Source: Mansonella perstans (Eukaryota > Nematoda > Chromadorea > Rhabditida > Onchocercidae). Taken from it: a DNA stretch of 64,000 nt. The DNA is taken from the NCBI GenBank assembly GCA_037074765.1, contig JBAMDO010000074.1, positions 62,001-126,000 on the forward strand. Direction: 5' to 3'. Under the pieces are notes generated by a model, which saw only the letters and a program-made list of their open reading frames with translations, did not search any database and had not been told where the DNA came from. This document shows positions 13,978 to 26,662 of this stretch, one piece after another. A program made the position numbers and the translations under genes. How positions within the stretch are numbered: position 1 is the first letter of the stretch; the number at the start of each line of letters is the position of its first letter.

Positions 13978-16900
13978 CTAACAACGCTCCTGAATTTCAC
14001 CTGCAAAAAGAAAATTTTGATTTCTTGTTAAAATACATTAAAAAGTTTAATGCACTGTAAATATGAAGGAAAAAACATATATAAACAAATTCAATATCAA
14101 CTTTGTACATTTAGGATCCTTTAATTAGACTATATTTTAAAGCAAACAATTGGCAGAAACTTCAAGATTTTTAAAAAACTTTTTTTTGCGTTTTTCCAAA
14201 TCTTTCTTTTGTTTTTTGCAAAGTTTCCAAATTTTCTTTAATTGCTTGCAAAAGTACTTTATTATTGTGATTTTTTAAAGTTATGTTGTCTCGACTTATT
14301 ATCAGCAATTTATTGGTCACCGTACGCTCATCAATTCTTTTTATTAACAAATTTGATACGGAACTATCAAGTTAATTAAATTAACTTTCGTTGTTAAGTA
14401 ACTGTTATCATAAACGATTGTATTCTGATATGAAGACAGTTTTACTTCACGCTAACATACTCACTGTTACTTTACTAGGTGTTGCAGAGTTAATCACCGG
14501 TTGATTGCTCATTAATAACTCAGATAAAATCAAGCAATAAGCAAGTAAGTAATCGAATAATTTTGCTTTCTAGGATAACATAATAATGTATCATGTGAAA
14601 AACAACCAACCTTCTTTTAGGCCAAGACATTTGCCCCATTCCTTGATAGAAATGTTGCCATCATTATTGGTGTCACAGTTTTCCAAAAATGGTTTAATGC
14701 ATGATTCCATAGGAATAACAGGTGCTGTGATGGGAATCAGTTCATGATGAGATACATGCTTATCATGAGGTTTGATGTCTAAATCACAGAATTTCCATAT
14801 TACTGGATAGACATGCTTTTTCTCGTCATCAGATTCTGCTTCTGCGATCAATTCTTCCCATTCTAAATTATGCAACTCTCGTCGTTTCTTCATTTCTCGC
14901 ATAACCTTCAAGGAAAAAAAACCGTTTTTTTTAATCAAAATTTTGCTTCAAACAAAAGTTTTATTAAAGTGAATATTAGGCAATGTCATATATCAACGTT
15001 TTTTCCTTATTCTATTTATATTTAAATTAAATTGTAAGTTATGAATGCCAACACGGTGAGTTATTTCCATTATAAACAAAATCAGAATGACTGATTTGAA
15101 GTCATGAAAAAGTCGAAACATCATTTTCAAGCAAAAATAAAACCTAGCGACAAGAATTGACCCATAAAAGCCAAAAAAGTCATCGTTTCAAGAATTTCGA
15201 ATGTTTCAATTTCAGGCCAAATAAGAAAAATAATTTCAAGCATAATTTCAACAATATCAGAATAACAACTGTTAAAGAGCTATTTAAATCTTGCAAAAAT
15301 CTTTCTTGCTTGTCGTAAAATGTAATTTAGTGAATTTTATCAAAATGAATGAGTAAATTTAAAATTATTTTTTTCAGAAATCTTATATATTTCTAATCAG
15401 TAATTTTTCCAAATATCTCTTTTCGATAGCGATTTCATTTTATTATCAAAAAATTATGAATACAATTAGATATACTTGAAAGAGCCAATCAGCCATTCGT
15501 GTTGGAAATTGAACCAACAATTCATCAGTACATGGCTCAAGTTTCTTGCAAGCACCCAAATATTCCAAATGTACTTTTGCATTGACTTTATTCTAAAAAT
15601 CAAGTCTAAATCACAGTTGCCACTTTTTTAATGGAATTTCATGAAATTAGTAAAAGTAAAAACATTTGAAAACTGTTGCGAATGTTAAGAAGCAAGTTCA
15701 TGATCAGGCGAATCAAAAATAAATTTATGCTACAGCAAATCGAATGTAAGTTCATAATCTAACAAATAAAAAATACCTTTACAATCAAGTAAATCAAAGC
15801 TTCGAAAAAAATTTTCTATACGTAACAAAGTTAAAAATACTAACTTTGCATTCTTTAGATTTGTGTTTGCAAAAACATCGTTCGCGATATAATTCGCATA
15901 ACGATGAAAATGTTTCATTTGTGTTACTGCAAACCTGAAAATATCACTTTTTTGATATGAATTTCTTCCAGTTACCTATAATTTTTTTCTTTTGGAAAAA
16001 TAAATGCCATAATAATGATAAATTAACACATTTATGTACGCATAATCAACAACGTTCTAAATTTTAAAATTTCAAAATTCAATACAAATTTAAATGAAAC
16101 CTGATCAAGTAAATCACTATCCACCGATGGACATTTGGAAATGCATTCACAAACTGGTTCATCATTTTTATCCACGACGCATTCCTTACCCCATCCACAT
16201 ATATGATCTTGACAAGGATTTTTTTGTGTTACTGGTCCTTCTGAAAATTGTTATTTTTAATTTCATTTTCAGTTTCCATTCAGAAATGCTTTTTTATTTT
16301 GCATTAGACAGTTAACATAAGCCTTAAAACCTTCAGACATGAATTATTTCAGTGGGAAACGCGGCAATTTGTTTAAGTAATAAAGAATTTTGCAAAGAAA
16401 TTCAAGTAAATTGATAATAAATAAGGAAAGCAAACAATACAGTTAAATTTCAATTCTTTTGGAAAGAATTGTTGAAAAATTAAATTGAATTTAACTGCAT
16501 TTTCCCTAACTTTTTTTTTTATCGTCATTATAATTTTGAACATTAATCAAATGTAGGTTTAGTTAAAAAAAAAAAGTCATAACAAATTCACTGACGATTG
16601 TTTCAAGCTTAGCAATAATTTTGTCCAATTCTTCTTTTTTTTGGATAATTTTTTGAAATAGCCTGAAACAACAAACCTGGTGTAGATTCTTGGGTCGGTT
16701 CTGTAATTTGCTCATCAATATTTTCCAACAATGTTTCTAATTCATCCCAATCACTTCCTTTCTTCTAAAATCTGATAAACATTTTGAATTCTTCTGTTCC
16801 ACTAGGGCTTTTTTTAAAACAAAAGCTTTAACTGCAAAGATAAAGTGAAGTATATGCAATGGTAACGAAGAAAAATTCAAAATTTTTTCGACCAAAAAAA

Positions 16901-18220
16901 AAAACTTGGATAAAAAAATCTTTGGAAAAATAAGAATAAAGCCACTGGTACGCGGCAACAATTGGTTAGATTATCGAATTAACAAATGAATTAAAACAAC
17001 TTTTTTCAGTTTTCTAAAAAAAGAGCATGGCATAGTTCATACTATTCCAACAATCTGTTGATTAGTTACCAATCATCTTTATTATTATCTTTATTCAACA
17101 GATCAATTCATTTTGATAGTTCAGTAACACATTTTTTTTGCAACGAAAAAGCAAAAAGAAAAATTTTCAAATTTCTGTACCTAACATGAAAGGTTAAAAA
17201 TTTCGTTCTTTTCAGTTTTATATTCCATTAAGTGAAAAATTCTTGCAAATTTTTTAATTGAAAAATTACTGCAAAGTTGACAGCAAAACATAAAATAACT
17301 TCCTCTCTGGTAGAGAAGACATATGTTTTAGGTTAAAATTCACAAAATTTCTCTCATACAGAAAAAAGGCTGAAACTGAAAAAATAACAATCTGCAATTC
17401 TTTAAACAAAATGCTTTTGTCAGCTAACAAAGTGCAGGAAGTATTTGCGATTTGAAGCAGTGCAGTTTAAAATTTTATACACTTCCTTCGTGCAGGAACT
17501 GATAACTTTTTAAATCATCCTGCGCTCTTGTCCTCTTATCAACGAAAATATTACTTTTTTTCTTTCTTCAATTAACAATTTTGAAGTTGATCCGTATCAA
17601 AGATAACCGATACAAACTTATGCTACAATTAAAGTTATGAATGAAATCAACTCAAGTTCAATTGTTTTTTTATTTTCACCAAAGTTCAAGACTTTCAATT
17701 GCGTTAAGATTCGGTCGAGCAAACACCAAGAAGAAAAGTTAGAGCTTTCAGATATACTAGGAACAACATCACCAGAAGCGTCTTCGGTATTTTTTGAGAC
17801 ATCAACAACCATGAAGCATTATATTATGAACCCCATTTTCTCGCCAAACAATAACCGTAAAGGTGGTTTCATCAAAATCGTTTGTATTGCAGCGCTGATT
17901 ATTGCAATCATGATTACAAACCATTTTAAGTCTTGAAATTTAATTTAAATTTCCTCACACAAATTTTCAGACAACACTAATGGATCTTGGAAAGTTCTCG
18001 ATCATAAAACTCAGCGGTAATGTCACTAAAAAATTGTTCATGAACTTATTCTTTCAAAAGAAAAAGGGAAGGGAAGTCTAAGGTAAAAAAGGAATCAATA
18101 AAGCATTTGAAATTTAGGTAACCTGAATAAAAAATGAAGAAAATTTGCAAATACCTTCTTGCAAGTAACAGTCGAGACTACCAGTAGTAGGATGGTAAGA
18201 TGTAGAGCTGCCACATTCAT
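13978..18220 (-). CDS. ost-1: SPARC / osteonectin (BM-40), complete
   Basis: A secreted calcium- and collagen-binding basement-membrane glycoprotein. Seven exons, 18155-18220, 16677-16764, 16101-16240, 15845-15934, 15476-15592, 14611-14905 and 13978-14000, join in phase to give 272 residues. The order is signal peptide (residues 1 to about 20, ending VSTVTC), short acidic region (DELETLLENIDEQ), cysteine-rich follistatin-like module (CQDHICGWGKECV, CECISKCP, SLCELYRERC), then the extracellular calcium-binding domain with WEELIAEAESDDEKKHVYP, VSHHELIPITAPVIPMESC and an EF-hand loop DTNNDGNISIKEW. The 23-base last exon encodes EIQERC and the stop, the same C-terminus I recall for C. elegans OST-1. 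The first intron (about 1.4 kb) is unusually long and contains an antisense open frame. Confidence 0.97.
17637..17936 (+). CDS. Possible nested single-exon ORF, C-terminal membrane segment
   Basis: This 99-residue frame lies on the strand opposite SPARC, inside its first intron. It has no recognised domain. The C-terminal 20 residues (FIKIVCIAALIIAIMITNHF) look like one membrane helix, so a tail-anchored small protein is conceivable. The middle part is Ser/Thr-rich and its codons look balanced, but there is no clear acceptor before the ATG and no homologue I can name. It could equally be a chance frame or one exon of an unrecognised gene; an acceptor (TTTTCAG near 17970) follows downstream. 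Confidence 0.25.
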   Translation: MNEINSSSIVFLFSPKFKTFNCVKIRSSKHQEEKLELSDILGTTSPEASSVFFETSTTMKHYIMNPIFSPNNNRKGGFIKIVCIAALIIAIMITNHFKS

Positions 18221-19490
18221 CGCGTCCGTTTGAACCAAATAAAAATATCGAGAAGTTTGATAGGCAGTTGTTCAGAAGGATGTCTATATCACGGACCTCC
18301 TACTTCCTCATTCATCCATTCAACAACCTGCTCCTCCTTTCCTTCACCTTTCTCCCTCTTCTTCTATCCCACTACTTCATCATCAACTACTCAACTTTAA
18401 GCTAGTTCGATTGACCGAAATAGATAAAAAAAAGTTTAATACTTCGCTCATTCACACCATCCAATCGAAAGTATATTGATACATATAGAGAGAGGTCTTC
18501 CTGTCCATTCCCAAAAGAAAATTGCATCGCTGGCATACGGTAAAAAAAATGATATTTAGTTAAACTATAAAAACGGATCAAAAGTACAACTTCCGTTCAG
18601 AGTCATTCGAATTGTGTTCAAATCAGCGATGCAATTTTCTCTTGGGAATTTCGTTTGTAGCACTAACTGTTTGCAGCACTACAAAGATCATTGTGAATTT
18701 AATAATACAATTTGCCATCAAAGTTTCCATTGAAAAGCAATTGCAAGTTACATTTTAGATGGTACAAATGTCTCAAATTACCTGCGAAATAGTTGAACTA
18801 GATAAGACAAACTCCAATTACTTCCAAGATTTTGATCAGATTTCAAATGTCAGTCGTGCTATTACACTATTGCTGTAACCAATTGTTAAAATTTCTACTT
18901 TTCTCCTTCAAATAGTTCATAAAATGTATTTTCTTCAAGGAATTGATAATATAGCCAAAAAACCCGTCTACCTATTCATATCCATGTAATTCACGTTTAA
19001 AGAACTCTTCCGGAAACCCATGTTGAATTTAAAAAAAAAAGCAAGGATTCGAAAAAATATCTCCTGAATCATAACTGCTTAAAAATCAGTAACTGAAAAA
19101 ATCACAAAACCAAACTTTCCTCAAATCCTGATGAGATTACACCCAGTGTGAAGCTATTCTAACCATAAAATGTCATTCTTCCATAAATGTCACATCCATG
19201 ATCTCGCAAAAAATGCACCAATTAATCATGTCATGAATTTAGATAGAACTTTACTGAGGCAAACACAATAACAGCGTAGTCACACAATAATAGTTATTTC
19301 ATAAAATCGTGTCAAAAGACCACCATGAAATGACCATCAGAAGTCAGTTACTGATCGCTAATTCAAATGCATTCTATCACTTCTAAAAAACTTCCATCAC
19401 GTATGGTTACAAACAATGAAAATTGACTCGTATGTATGTAACAAGTATTCATTAATGCCAATATAAGACAAAATACACTTTCCTTCAAAC
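18221..19490. other. Intergenic region, SPARC promoter / VDAC 3' side
   Basis: Both flanking genes read leftwards, so this 1.3 kb should hold the SPARC promoter and the VDAC 3' untranslated region. A C/T-rich stretch around 18290-18370 stands out as less AT-rich. No genes seen. Confidence 0.5.
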
Positions 19491-22084
19491 TCAACAACAT
19501 GGGTGGAAATTCAAGCCAATTCCATATTTATGCCCTTCACTGAAAGACGACATTCCAAATTGAGATGAAAGTGTCAGATTCAGCTGAAATTTACATGATT
19601 ACTTACAAACCACTACACAGTTTATGGTTTCTTTATGTATAAATAGAACAGAAAGAATTGTTCAAAAAAACATAATTCATCTTTCCACTCATTTTTAAAA
19701 AAAGTCTCATTAACTAATTGATTTCTTCAGTATTTTTTTGCAAAGACAACCTCCCAAAACAGTTTGGTTGTATATAACTGCGGAGACGTATTATGACAAA
19801 CACACCACCTCATACTGTTTTGTAAATAATGGAACAAAGACACACATCTATTTTGCTTGAAAAACAGACCCGTTTTGAGAGGTGATGCGTTAGTGCAAAA
19901 GCAACTTTCGATTCATGATCGACTTTGGTTTTCAATTCTAGATCGGGTGTAGGGCAGTACTTCATCGCCAAACCAAAACGAGTACCTGGTTCACCGGTCA
20001 TCCAGCTAAACATGGCGCCAATTTCTAAATTCTGCAAAGCACAAAAGTTTCCAAGAATCATGAATGGAATATTTTAAAGTCTTCTAAGGATTTAATGGAA
20101 GTAGATGCAGCCATCAAAAAGCTTGCTCGCTGCGGAATGAACCAAATAACTGTGCTGTAAAAAAAGGGAAATGTTGCTCACATCCCTGACGGGAAAACCG
20201 CTTTGTTTAAAGACGAGGTGCAATTATTTATTTCACAAGCAAATTCATATAAAACAAAAACCAATGTTACATGGGCAACGCTGTGATAGAATGAACCGCC
20301 GAATTCTCGTGCATCGTTCACATATGAATGTAAAACATAATCTGTTCCTACTTTCCCAAATGAGAAGCTGAGACCCTGAAAAATTTCTGTTCTTTCTTTT
20401 ACGCTTATCGGACGCTAAATTTACATAGAACCATAAAAAACAGTTCCAAAAATTTGTAACTGCACTACCAATAAATTTATTCAAGGATTTCAATAATGAA
20501 TTTAAAATGTATTTAGTTACTGGCACCTTCAGCTGACTGCTCGAAACATCAAACGTGCTATGTATTCCCATTAACCATCCATGTAAACCAGTGACTCCAC
20601 AAAAGCTGAACTGAGGACCGGTATCCAAACTAACATCAAGATTACACTAGAAAACAACGGAAAACATTAAAACTGAATCACTCAATATTTTCAATAGAAA
20701 ATATTTTGAGTGACTAATGGAACTGTAATGTTACGGAAAGTGAGCAGATAAGAGTTGTGCAACACATGACAAAGTTTTTAATGTCGACCAACTGATCTAG
20801 GAAGTACAAAACACTACAAATGAGAGTTATTTTTTCTTCAAAAGATTACTGAATACGAAAAAAAGAGCTACAAATCATGACAACAACAGCCATGAGTGTG
20901 CATTCGTATTATCGAAAATTTGCTACTATTTTCCGAAAAAACTACAACAGTTCAATCATATCAGCTATTGGAAATCTAGAAATTGAAAAATGCAAAAAAA
21001 ATTACGCACCGTGACATTCTTATTCACCCATTGAGCTTTCACTCGACCTGATCGCTTCCCATTATGTGGGGCATACCACGAGTCTAGCGTAAGTTTTAAG
21101 CCACGAGCGAAGCGATCTTGTATTTCAACAACTGTACCCAGCAAATTTTCTGTATTCCATTTCTCCGTCAGAACCACACCTAAAACTTCTTTTTCCTACT
21201 TTTGGACAAAAACTAAATGTCATAGATTTAAAACAATTTCAAACTACTAATCAAATTGGACACGATCTATAAGCAAGTTGCATATTTAAAAAAACTGACT
21301 CATTAATTAATATTGCTCTAATTATGCTGACATGTAACGAAGAGAAAATCACGTGCGCATATTCTGACACCCACATATGGTGGGTGTCCTTTTGTTTTAG
21401 ATATTGAAATAGTTTGTACATAGTGGCACCAACATCTATTGTAACACCGCATGAAACAAAAGGAAACCCACCATATAAAGGCATACGATATTTGACATCA
21501 AAACTTCCAGCAAGTTTTCCTGTAGCAACACTGTGTACAGCAGTACTAGAAAATTCCACCTCCTGATTTTCTCCTGATCTGGAACATGAGTCAACTCGCA
21601 CGGAACCAAAATCTGAAAAAACCGAAAAATCCGGTAAAAATGACGAGATAAAAACCAAGAACTGCTATTCCTATACATAAATTAAGAACTTTCCTCTACC
21701 TGCTTATAGGTTGGAATATAAGAACCCTACGTGTATTATTTGGTAGTAAGACAAGGTCAACATAAACTCAAATGAAGCATTGAAAAACTTGCAGAAGATT
21801 ACCGATGAATACCTAAGCTAACCAATGGAGATAAGTTATATTCGACGGATAAAAAGTTATGGTTATTTTATTGTAATTTGCAATGCGAAAACTCCAATAG
21901 TTTTTACTTCTTTTCGATGAAAATGTAGTTATAATGTAGACTGATTTCATCGGATATACAAAAATTACATTGTTATTCAAGCATTTAAATGATATCACAG
22001 CAGAATAAATGCAAACTTACTGTATCCCTTTGTGAATAATTCCCTGGCTGCTTTTCCAAGATCGGCATAGCATGGATAAAACAT
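19491..22084 (-). CDS. vdac-1: Voltage-dependent anion channel (mitochondrial porin), complete
   Basis: This outer mitochondrial membrane beta-barrel passes metabolites and ATP. Seven exons, 22021-22084, 21472-21612, 21010-21179, 20527-20646, 20271-20375, 19870-20031 and 19491-19583, join with consistent phase to give 284 residues; metazoan VDACs are about 283. The N-terminus reads YADLGKAARELFTKGY, the amphipathic helix and first strand typical of porins. Further matches are GKLAGSFDVKYR, LTEKWNTENLLGT, the conserved GLK in ARGLKLTLDS, HNGKRSGRVKAQW, FGGSFYHSVAHNLEIGAMF, and the C-terminal strand EGHKYGIGLNFHP. The last exon was found only by homology because the preceding exon has an open frame past its donor. 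The protein ends in two cysteines (PCC), which I do not recall from other VDACs. The gene faces away from the KIAA2013-like gene, with about 485 bp between starts. Confidence 0.97.
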
Positions 22085-22086
22085 TT

Positions 22087-22098
22087 CTGTAATAACCT
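22087..22098 (-). promoter_or_regulatory. Candidate trans-splice acceptors, VDAC
   Basis: Two acceptors, TTTATTTTAG and ATTACAG, end 12 and 2 bases upstream of the VDAC ATG. No upstream coding exon is needed, since the N-terminus is complete. Confidence 0.5.
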
Positions 22099-22569
22099 AA
22101 AATAAACACCTCCCAATAAGTTCTTCGCAAATTCCCGATTATACCGCGGTAACTCCGGTGACCCTTCCGAGAGACACACACTACCAAACACCAGCGTATC
22201 AACTATCTCGTTTTCAAGCCAATAAATACGGTCTAATATTCTCTACGATCCTATTGTGAAACGTTAATATCCTCATCCCACAATTGTTTTATCCCGAAAC
22301 TGATTTATCGCATTTCAATTTGCTGCTTGATAAATTTGTCAAGTTCTTTTCGTTTAAGTGTTGTATTTATAATTATATTTCACAAAAGTTACATTCAACT
22401 TATGATTTAAATAAGTTCTGATTTGATAAGTAATTGGAATTGATAAATTAAGCGTTTGTTTGTTATAAAGTGATGTAAATTTGATAAATGTATGCTAAAT
22501 TTTCAGGATTTAATGATACGATCAATGGCTTGAGAAAATTTATCATTAATTTGATGTGATAGGCTAGTA
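22099..22569. promoter_or_regulatory. Shared divergent promoter region, VDAC / KIAA2013-like
   Basis: This 470-bp spacer separates two divergent start codons and presumably carries both promoters. It is AT-rich, without an obvious TATA box. The plus gene has CTAG two bases before its ATG at 22570, a possible trans-splice acceptor. Confidence 0.5.
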
Positions 22570-25500
22570 ATGTTGTCAACTTTGAGAAGGATACAGTGCA
22601 GGCGATTGAATGATTTTGAGCTAAGAAAATGGATACGACAACTTTCAGTACCGAGACGAGTCTCTTTAACGGCTGTTCTCATCCTTTTTTCACTGTATTT
22701 CATTATATCTTCACTTACTTCCGCACCTTACATCTCAGAATCCCAGAAATGCCTCAATGAGCGTCTGAATGCTTGGGAAACTTTCGAAAACGATAATTTC
22801 GTTGCCGTTTCTAGCAAAAAGTTCGGATTTGCCGGCAATGGGTTAGTTACGTTATTTTTTGGTATGTCTTTACTTTTTAAATTTTTGTAATCCACTAATA
22901 ACTCGCGTATTTTAGTTACTGTTAATTAAAAATTATTCTATCAAGAACTACACTTACCATTTGTTAAATAGATTAACAAGAGCTCTTTGAGGTTTATCGG
23001 AATGAGTGGTGATGGAGAGCTGCGACTAAAAACATCTCGAGTTTTATCAGTACGAAGTGCCTTTTATCCTATTATCAGTGCAAAAATTCAGAATTCAGAA
23101 TCGTTTGCTGAAAATTACATAAATGATTATCGTGATGGCACAATGATCACTGTCCGATGTTACCATATTGCACGTGATTTTGTTATTTAATTCTTCAAGT
23201 TATTCTTAAGCTTCTTTTATTTCTGGAAGTTGTTTTATAAGATTTACTTTAATTCACTTTTTTATTGATTTTTTATTTCAGAGGGACAAGTGTCTGTGTA
23301 CTATTCAACGTGTTTATGCTCACCGGAGAAGGCCAAATCTCTTGATACAGGAGCTTCAAGCGACGAATCCATCAGTATCCAGTCTATTCTTTGTTCTGAT
23401 TCGTTCTTTTGCATTTCAGATGGTTCTCACTTTGTTTATTTTTGTCGTCTTTTCAGAGTATTGATGTCGAAATCAAATTGTCTACAAAAAGTTCAGAATA
23501 TTGGACGCAGAGAAAGAGGTTTATTTTTTTACGCTATTAAACTCTGTAAGTGCTGTTTTCTGAGTTGTGCCATGCCTAAATCACTGGGAGATTTATTTCA
23601 TATGCCAAAACATTACAGTGTTAGCGTGCTCTTGTTGGAAGAGCCACCGCTGACTGCATGGGAACTGGATAAATCAAGTCAAATTCTGATCAAATAAACA
23701 GACGGCGAAGGAAACATATGGAAAGTATCTGGAATAAATTCTTTTAAAATGCATTATATGTTTCAGTAGCAGTTTAACTGATCCGGTTTATACGCGTTAT
23801 TTTGAATCGAATAGAGCACGTACAGTGGCTGCCGCTACATGTACCAAAATCCCCGAAAGTATTATAGTTGAGCAAAAACACGAAGTTGTTTTACGATTTC
23901 TCTGTGTTATCAATTATGTTTCACCACTACCCATCGGAAAAAACAAAGATGCCGAGTTAAAATTGCTGGATGAAAGTGTTACCAAGGTGCATTATCCTGT
24001 TCTATTATTTTTTAATTTAACTTGAACCTTTCGAAAATTCATCCTTTTTAAATGATTTGTTATCACAGCTTGTTACTTTATAAGATAATATAAAAAGTCA
24101 AATTCATTAATTTATGACTTCGACTTTTTATATTATAAAGAGCGCCAAGATACGTTATCCATAGCCGTCGCAACTGAATATTGGGAATGTTTTATGCTGA
24201 AAGCAAAGTACTGAGTTGTTAAGGTGGTATAACAGATTTGAGGAAATATAAAGAAAAAACAAAGTGGTGGGATTTGCTGAATGTAATTTTAGAATATGGA
24301 GCTTCTATTAATTAGATTGTTCGAAGAGCACGCCTCTGAGATTAATTCATCTCAAATACACAGTACTATATTTTCGTATTTTTAGGAACTCGCAGATTGT
24401 AGTTCGTTAGATGGAAATCTTCTGTATCGCGAACATTCAACTGCTTGGCACAAGGTACCAACGATTGCTGTGCAGCACTGAAACTTTTATCTCTCTGATT
24501 GCTGATTGAATTTATTCTTGTTTAACATGTGCTTTTTAGCTAAATACAGTTACGTTTGGTATTTCAAAATCTCTAGCTCCAAATGCCCTTAATGCTGATG
24601 AAATCAATGCTACGCGTTATATACTGCTGTCAAATATGCGTGATCCATTATTGGAAATTGGAATTAGTGCTGAACAGAGGGAGGTATATTTCATTTTAAT
24701 TCGGTTTTGCATTTTTCTTATTCATAGGTTGAGAGGAAGGTACCAGGTATTGTGTATAGCGTTTTTGATCAGAAATAATAAGTAGGAGTTTCAGTATTTT
24801 GTCATATCACCATTTATTTATACATATGAAAGGTGATTTTCATTCAACTGCGTATGTATTTTTTATCTGACAATCTACTACAGGCAGCAGCAGCATCAAT
24901 GAATGTAATAGATATGTGTTATACCGGGCATTCAACGCTTCTTATACCTTCCCGTCTGTGGAAAAAATCCGATAATGTCAATGAAGTCATTGAAACAGTA
25001 GATATCTGGTTATTAACGCTGGAGAAGCGTGGCTGTTCTGGACTCCTAAAAGCTGGTGCTAGCGGTCTTGCTCAAGCATTCGTTCTCAGTCTTCTCGCAT
25101 CTAAGTAAATTTCTGTCTGGTAATAATGTATCCTCAAGTATGCTAATGAGATGTATAAATTTCGGAGGATTTTCCCGAAATTTAATTGTTTCTTTGCAGA
25201 TTTTCGCATGAGCATTTGGAAGTAGATATTGATCCGGCTGATTTACTGCGGGAGATTACTGTTAAAAATTTATCTTATTCTCCTGATACAAGGGTTTCAA
25301 TAAGTATTCGTTTAAATAGTGATAATCGACCTTATTTCATGATCTCGTCCGATTCACAGGTATCTTTCGAATTTTTTATTTATTTTTTGACTGTGGAAGG
25401 AAACTTTGGTTGACTAATGGCTTGACCGTTGATATAAGTAGTCGCTTATAGAAGCTGTTTGCAAGGCTGTGTCCTCTGTGCAGTTGCTTACTTCACACAT

Positions 25501-26356
25501 TATATAGATTACAAGTCAGTTTTCCTGATTTGTCTCAAGTCACTAGTCTCCTTAATCGTTATCTTCTATTCAAGTACTTTTGATGCTTGAAGGTTTTTGC
25601 ATGTGATGCTGCATGCTTAAATCATCCGATTGCCATCGGACGCTCGAATGTACATATTCCGGTTAAAGTAACCAAACCATCCACTCCGATCTTATATATT
25701 TCACATAACAAAAATCATCTGGAGCAACTACGAGGAACGATACACGTTGTTGAAGTAATGGTTTTTCTTGTTACTGTTTAACTGGTCTTCTTGAGGGAAA
25801 GAAATGGATTTTCAAAAGTCCGGGATGATCAATGAAAAATTAGGTATTAAGGGAAAATCCGGAACAGTTAATGGAAATTAGTTTATTTAGTATTCACTGG
25901 GTAAAATTAGTTATTTCAGTTGTCAACAATGAAGCAGAAAGGCATGATGCATTAGCAATAGTAGCATGTCATGCGTCCTCATCAATTCTAGAGTTTACTG
26001 AATTTAAAGAGTTTATTTGTCCCAGCTTGTGCAAGTTCTTTCATGAACTTATCAAGCATCTCAAAACTGTAACTTGTGTTTCCGAACAGTATCCGACATT
26101 ATCTTTGTACTAAAATGGAATTTTACAAAGTTCTTTGTTCTAGGTTATGGATGCTCCAGCACATGAGCTTGGATTAATAGCACTTCACAAACATGGTCAT
26201 AGTTTGGGTGGTCTTCCAATGATATTTTGGTTGGTGCTCGGTGCTTTGATGATTGTATTCCATTTATTTCTTTTCAAATTGCTTTATTCGGAGTGGAAAA
26301 AAGGTGAAAGAAAGCCATACAATTACTTGCATCAGCGTTATCTTCGCAGTCATTAA
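22570..26356 (+). CDS. KIAA2013 homologue (DUF2152-type membrane protein)
   Basis: A conserved metazoan membrane protein of unknown function. Exons: 22570-22841, 22992-23151, 23282-23374, 23457-23518, 23619-about 23671, about 23768-23986, 24386-24454, 24540-24683, 24884-25104, 25200-25359, 25593-25754 and 26144-26356. It has an N-terminal hydrophobic helix (about residues 31-51) and a C-terminal one ([25 protein letters not shown]) with a short basic tail. This C-terminus, with [39 protein letters not shown] and [21 protein letters not shown], matches what I recall of human KIAA2013. Phases agree at most junctions. The join between the exon ending near 23671 and the one starting near 23768 does not resolve. 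An open frame at 25871-26113 lies in the last intron and is excluded because VVE joined to VMDAP is phase-consistent and aligns with the family. Confidence 0.88.
24076..24140. repeat. Inverted repeat (intronic hairpin)
   Basis: CTTTATAAGATAATATAAAA (24076 on) pairs with the reverse complement of GACTTTTTATATTATAAAG (24122-24140), with one 5-base bulge and a loop of about 22 bases. It lies in an intron of the KIAA2013-like gene. Confidence 0.6.
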
Positions 26357-26662
26357 GTATATCACGAAACGATGGGGGTTATCAGTATCCAATGCATTAT
26401 ATATTATTCATTAGTTCCTTGGAAATGTTGATTATGTTTGTTCTGAAGTTTAAAGCGTAATAGCCTCGGTTTAAAATTACTGTTTCCGTAAATTAAGTAA
26501 ATTGAGTGACGCGTCCTGGATGAGGGTATTTCAAAATGGCTTTTAATTACATGTTGGTAACTGTAGTAATTCATTACAAATATCAAAAAAAAAATTTCTG
26601 AATAGCACATAAATATATGCGTAGAAAGAATAGTCGCAAAAATACAAGGATTTATGCATCTT
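26357..26662. other. Convergent 3' region, KIAA2013-like / NF-kappaB-like
   Basis: Only about 306 bp separate the two stop codons of these tail-to-tail genes, so both 3' untranslated regions must be short or overlap. No other feature seen. Confidence 0.6.

Noticed and set aside
19800..19869. Extension of the VDAC exon as VCFSSKIDVCLC to a stop
   Set aside because: A donor at 19869 joins in phase to an exon encoding LNLTLSSQFG and the canonical C-terminal strand, giving the expected length.
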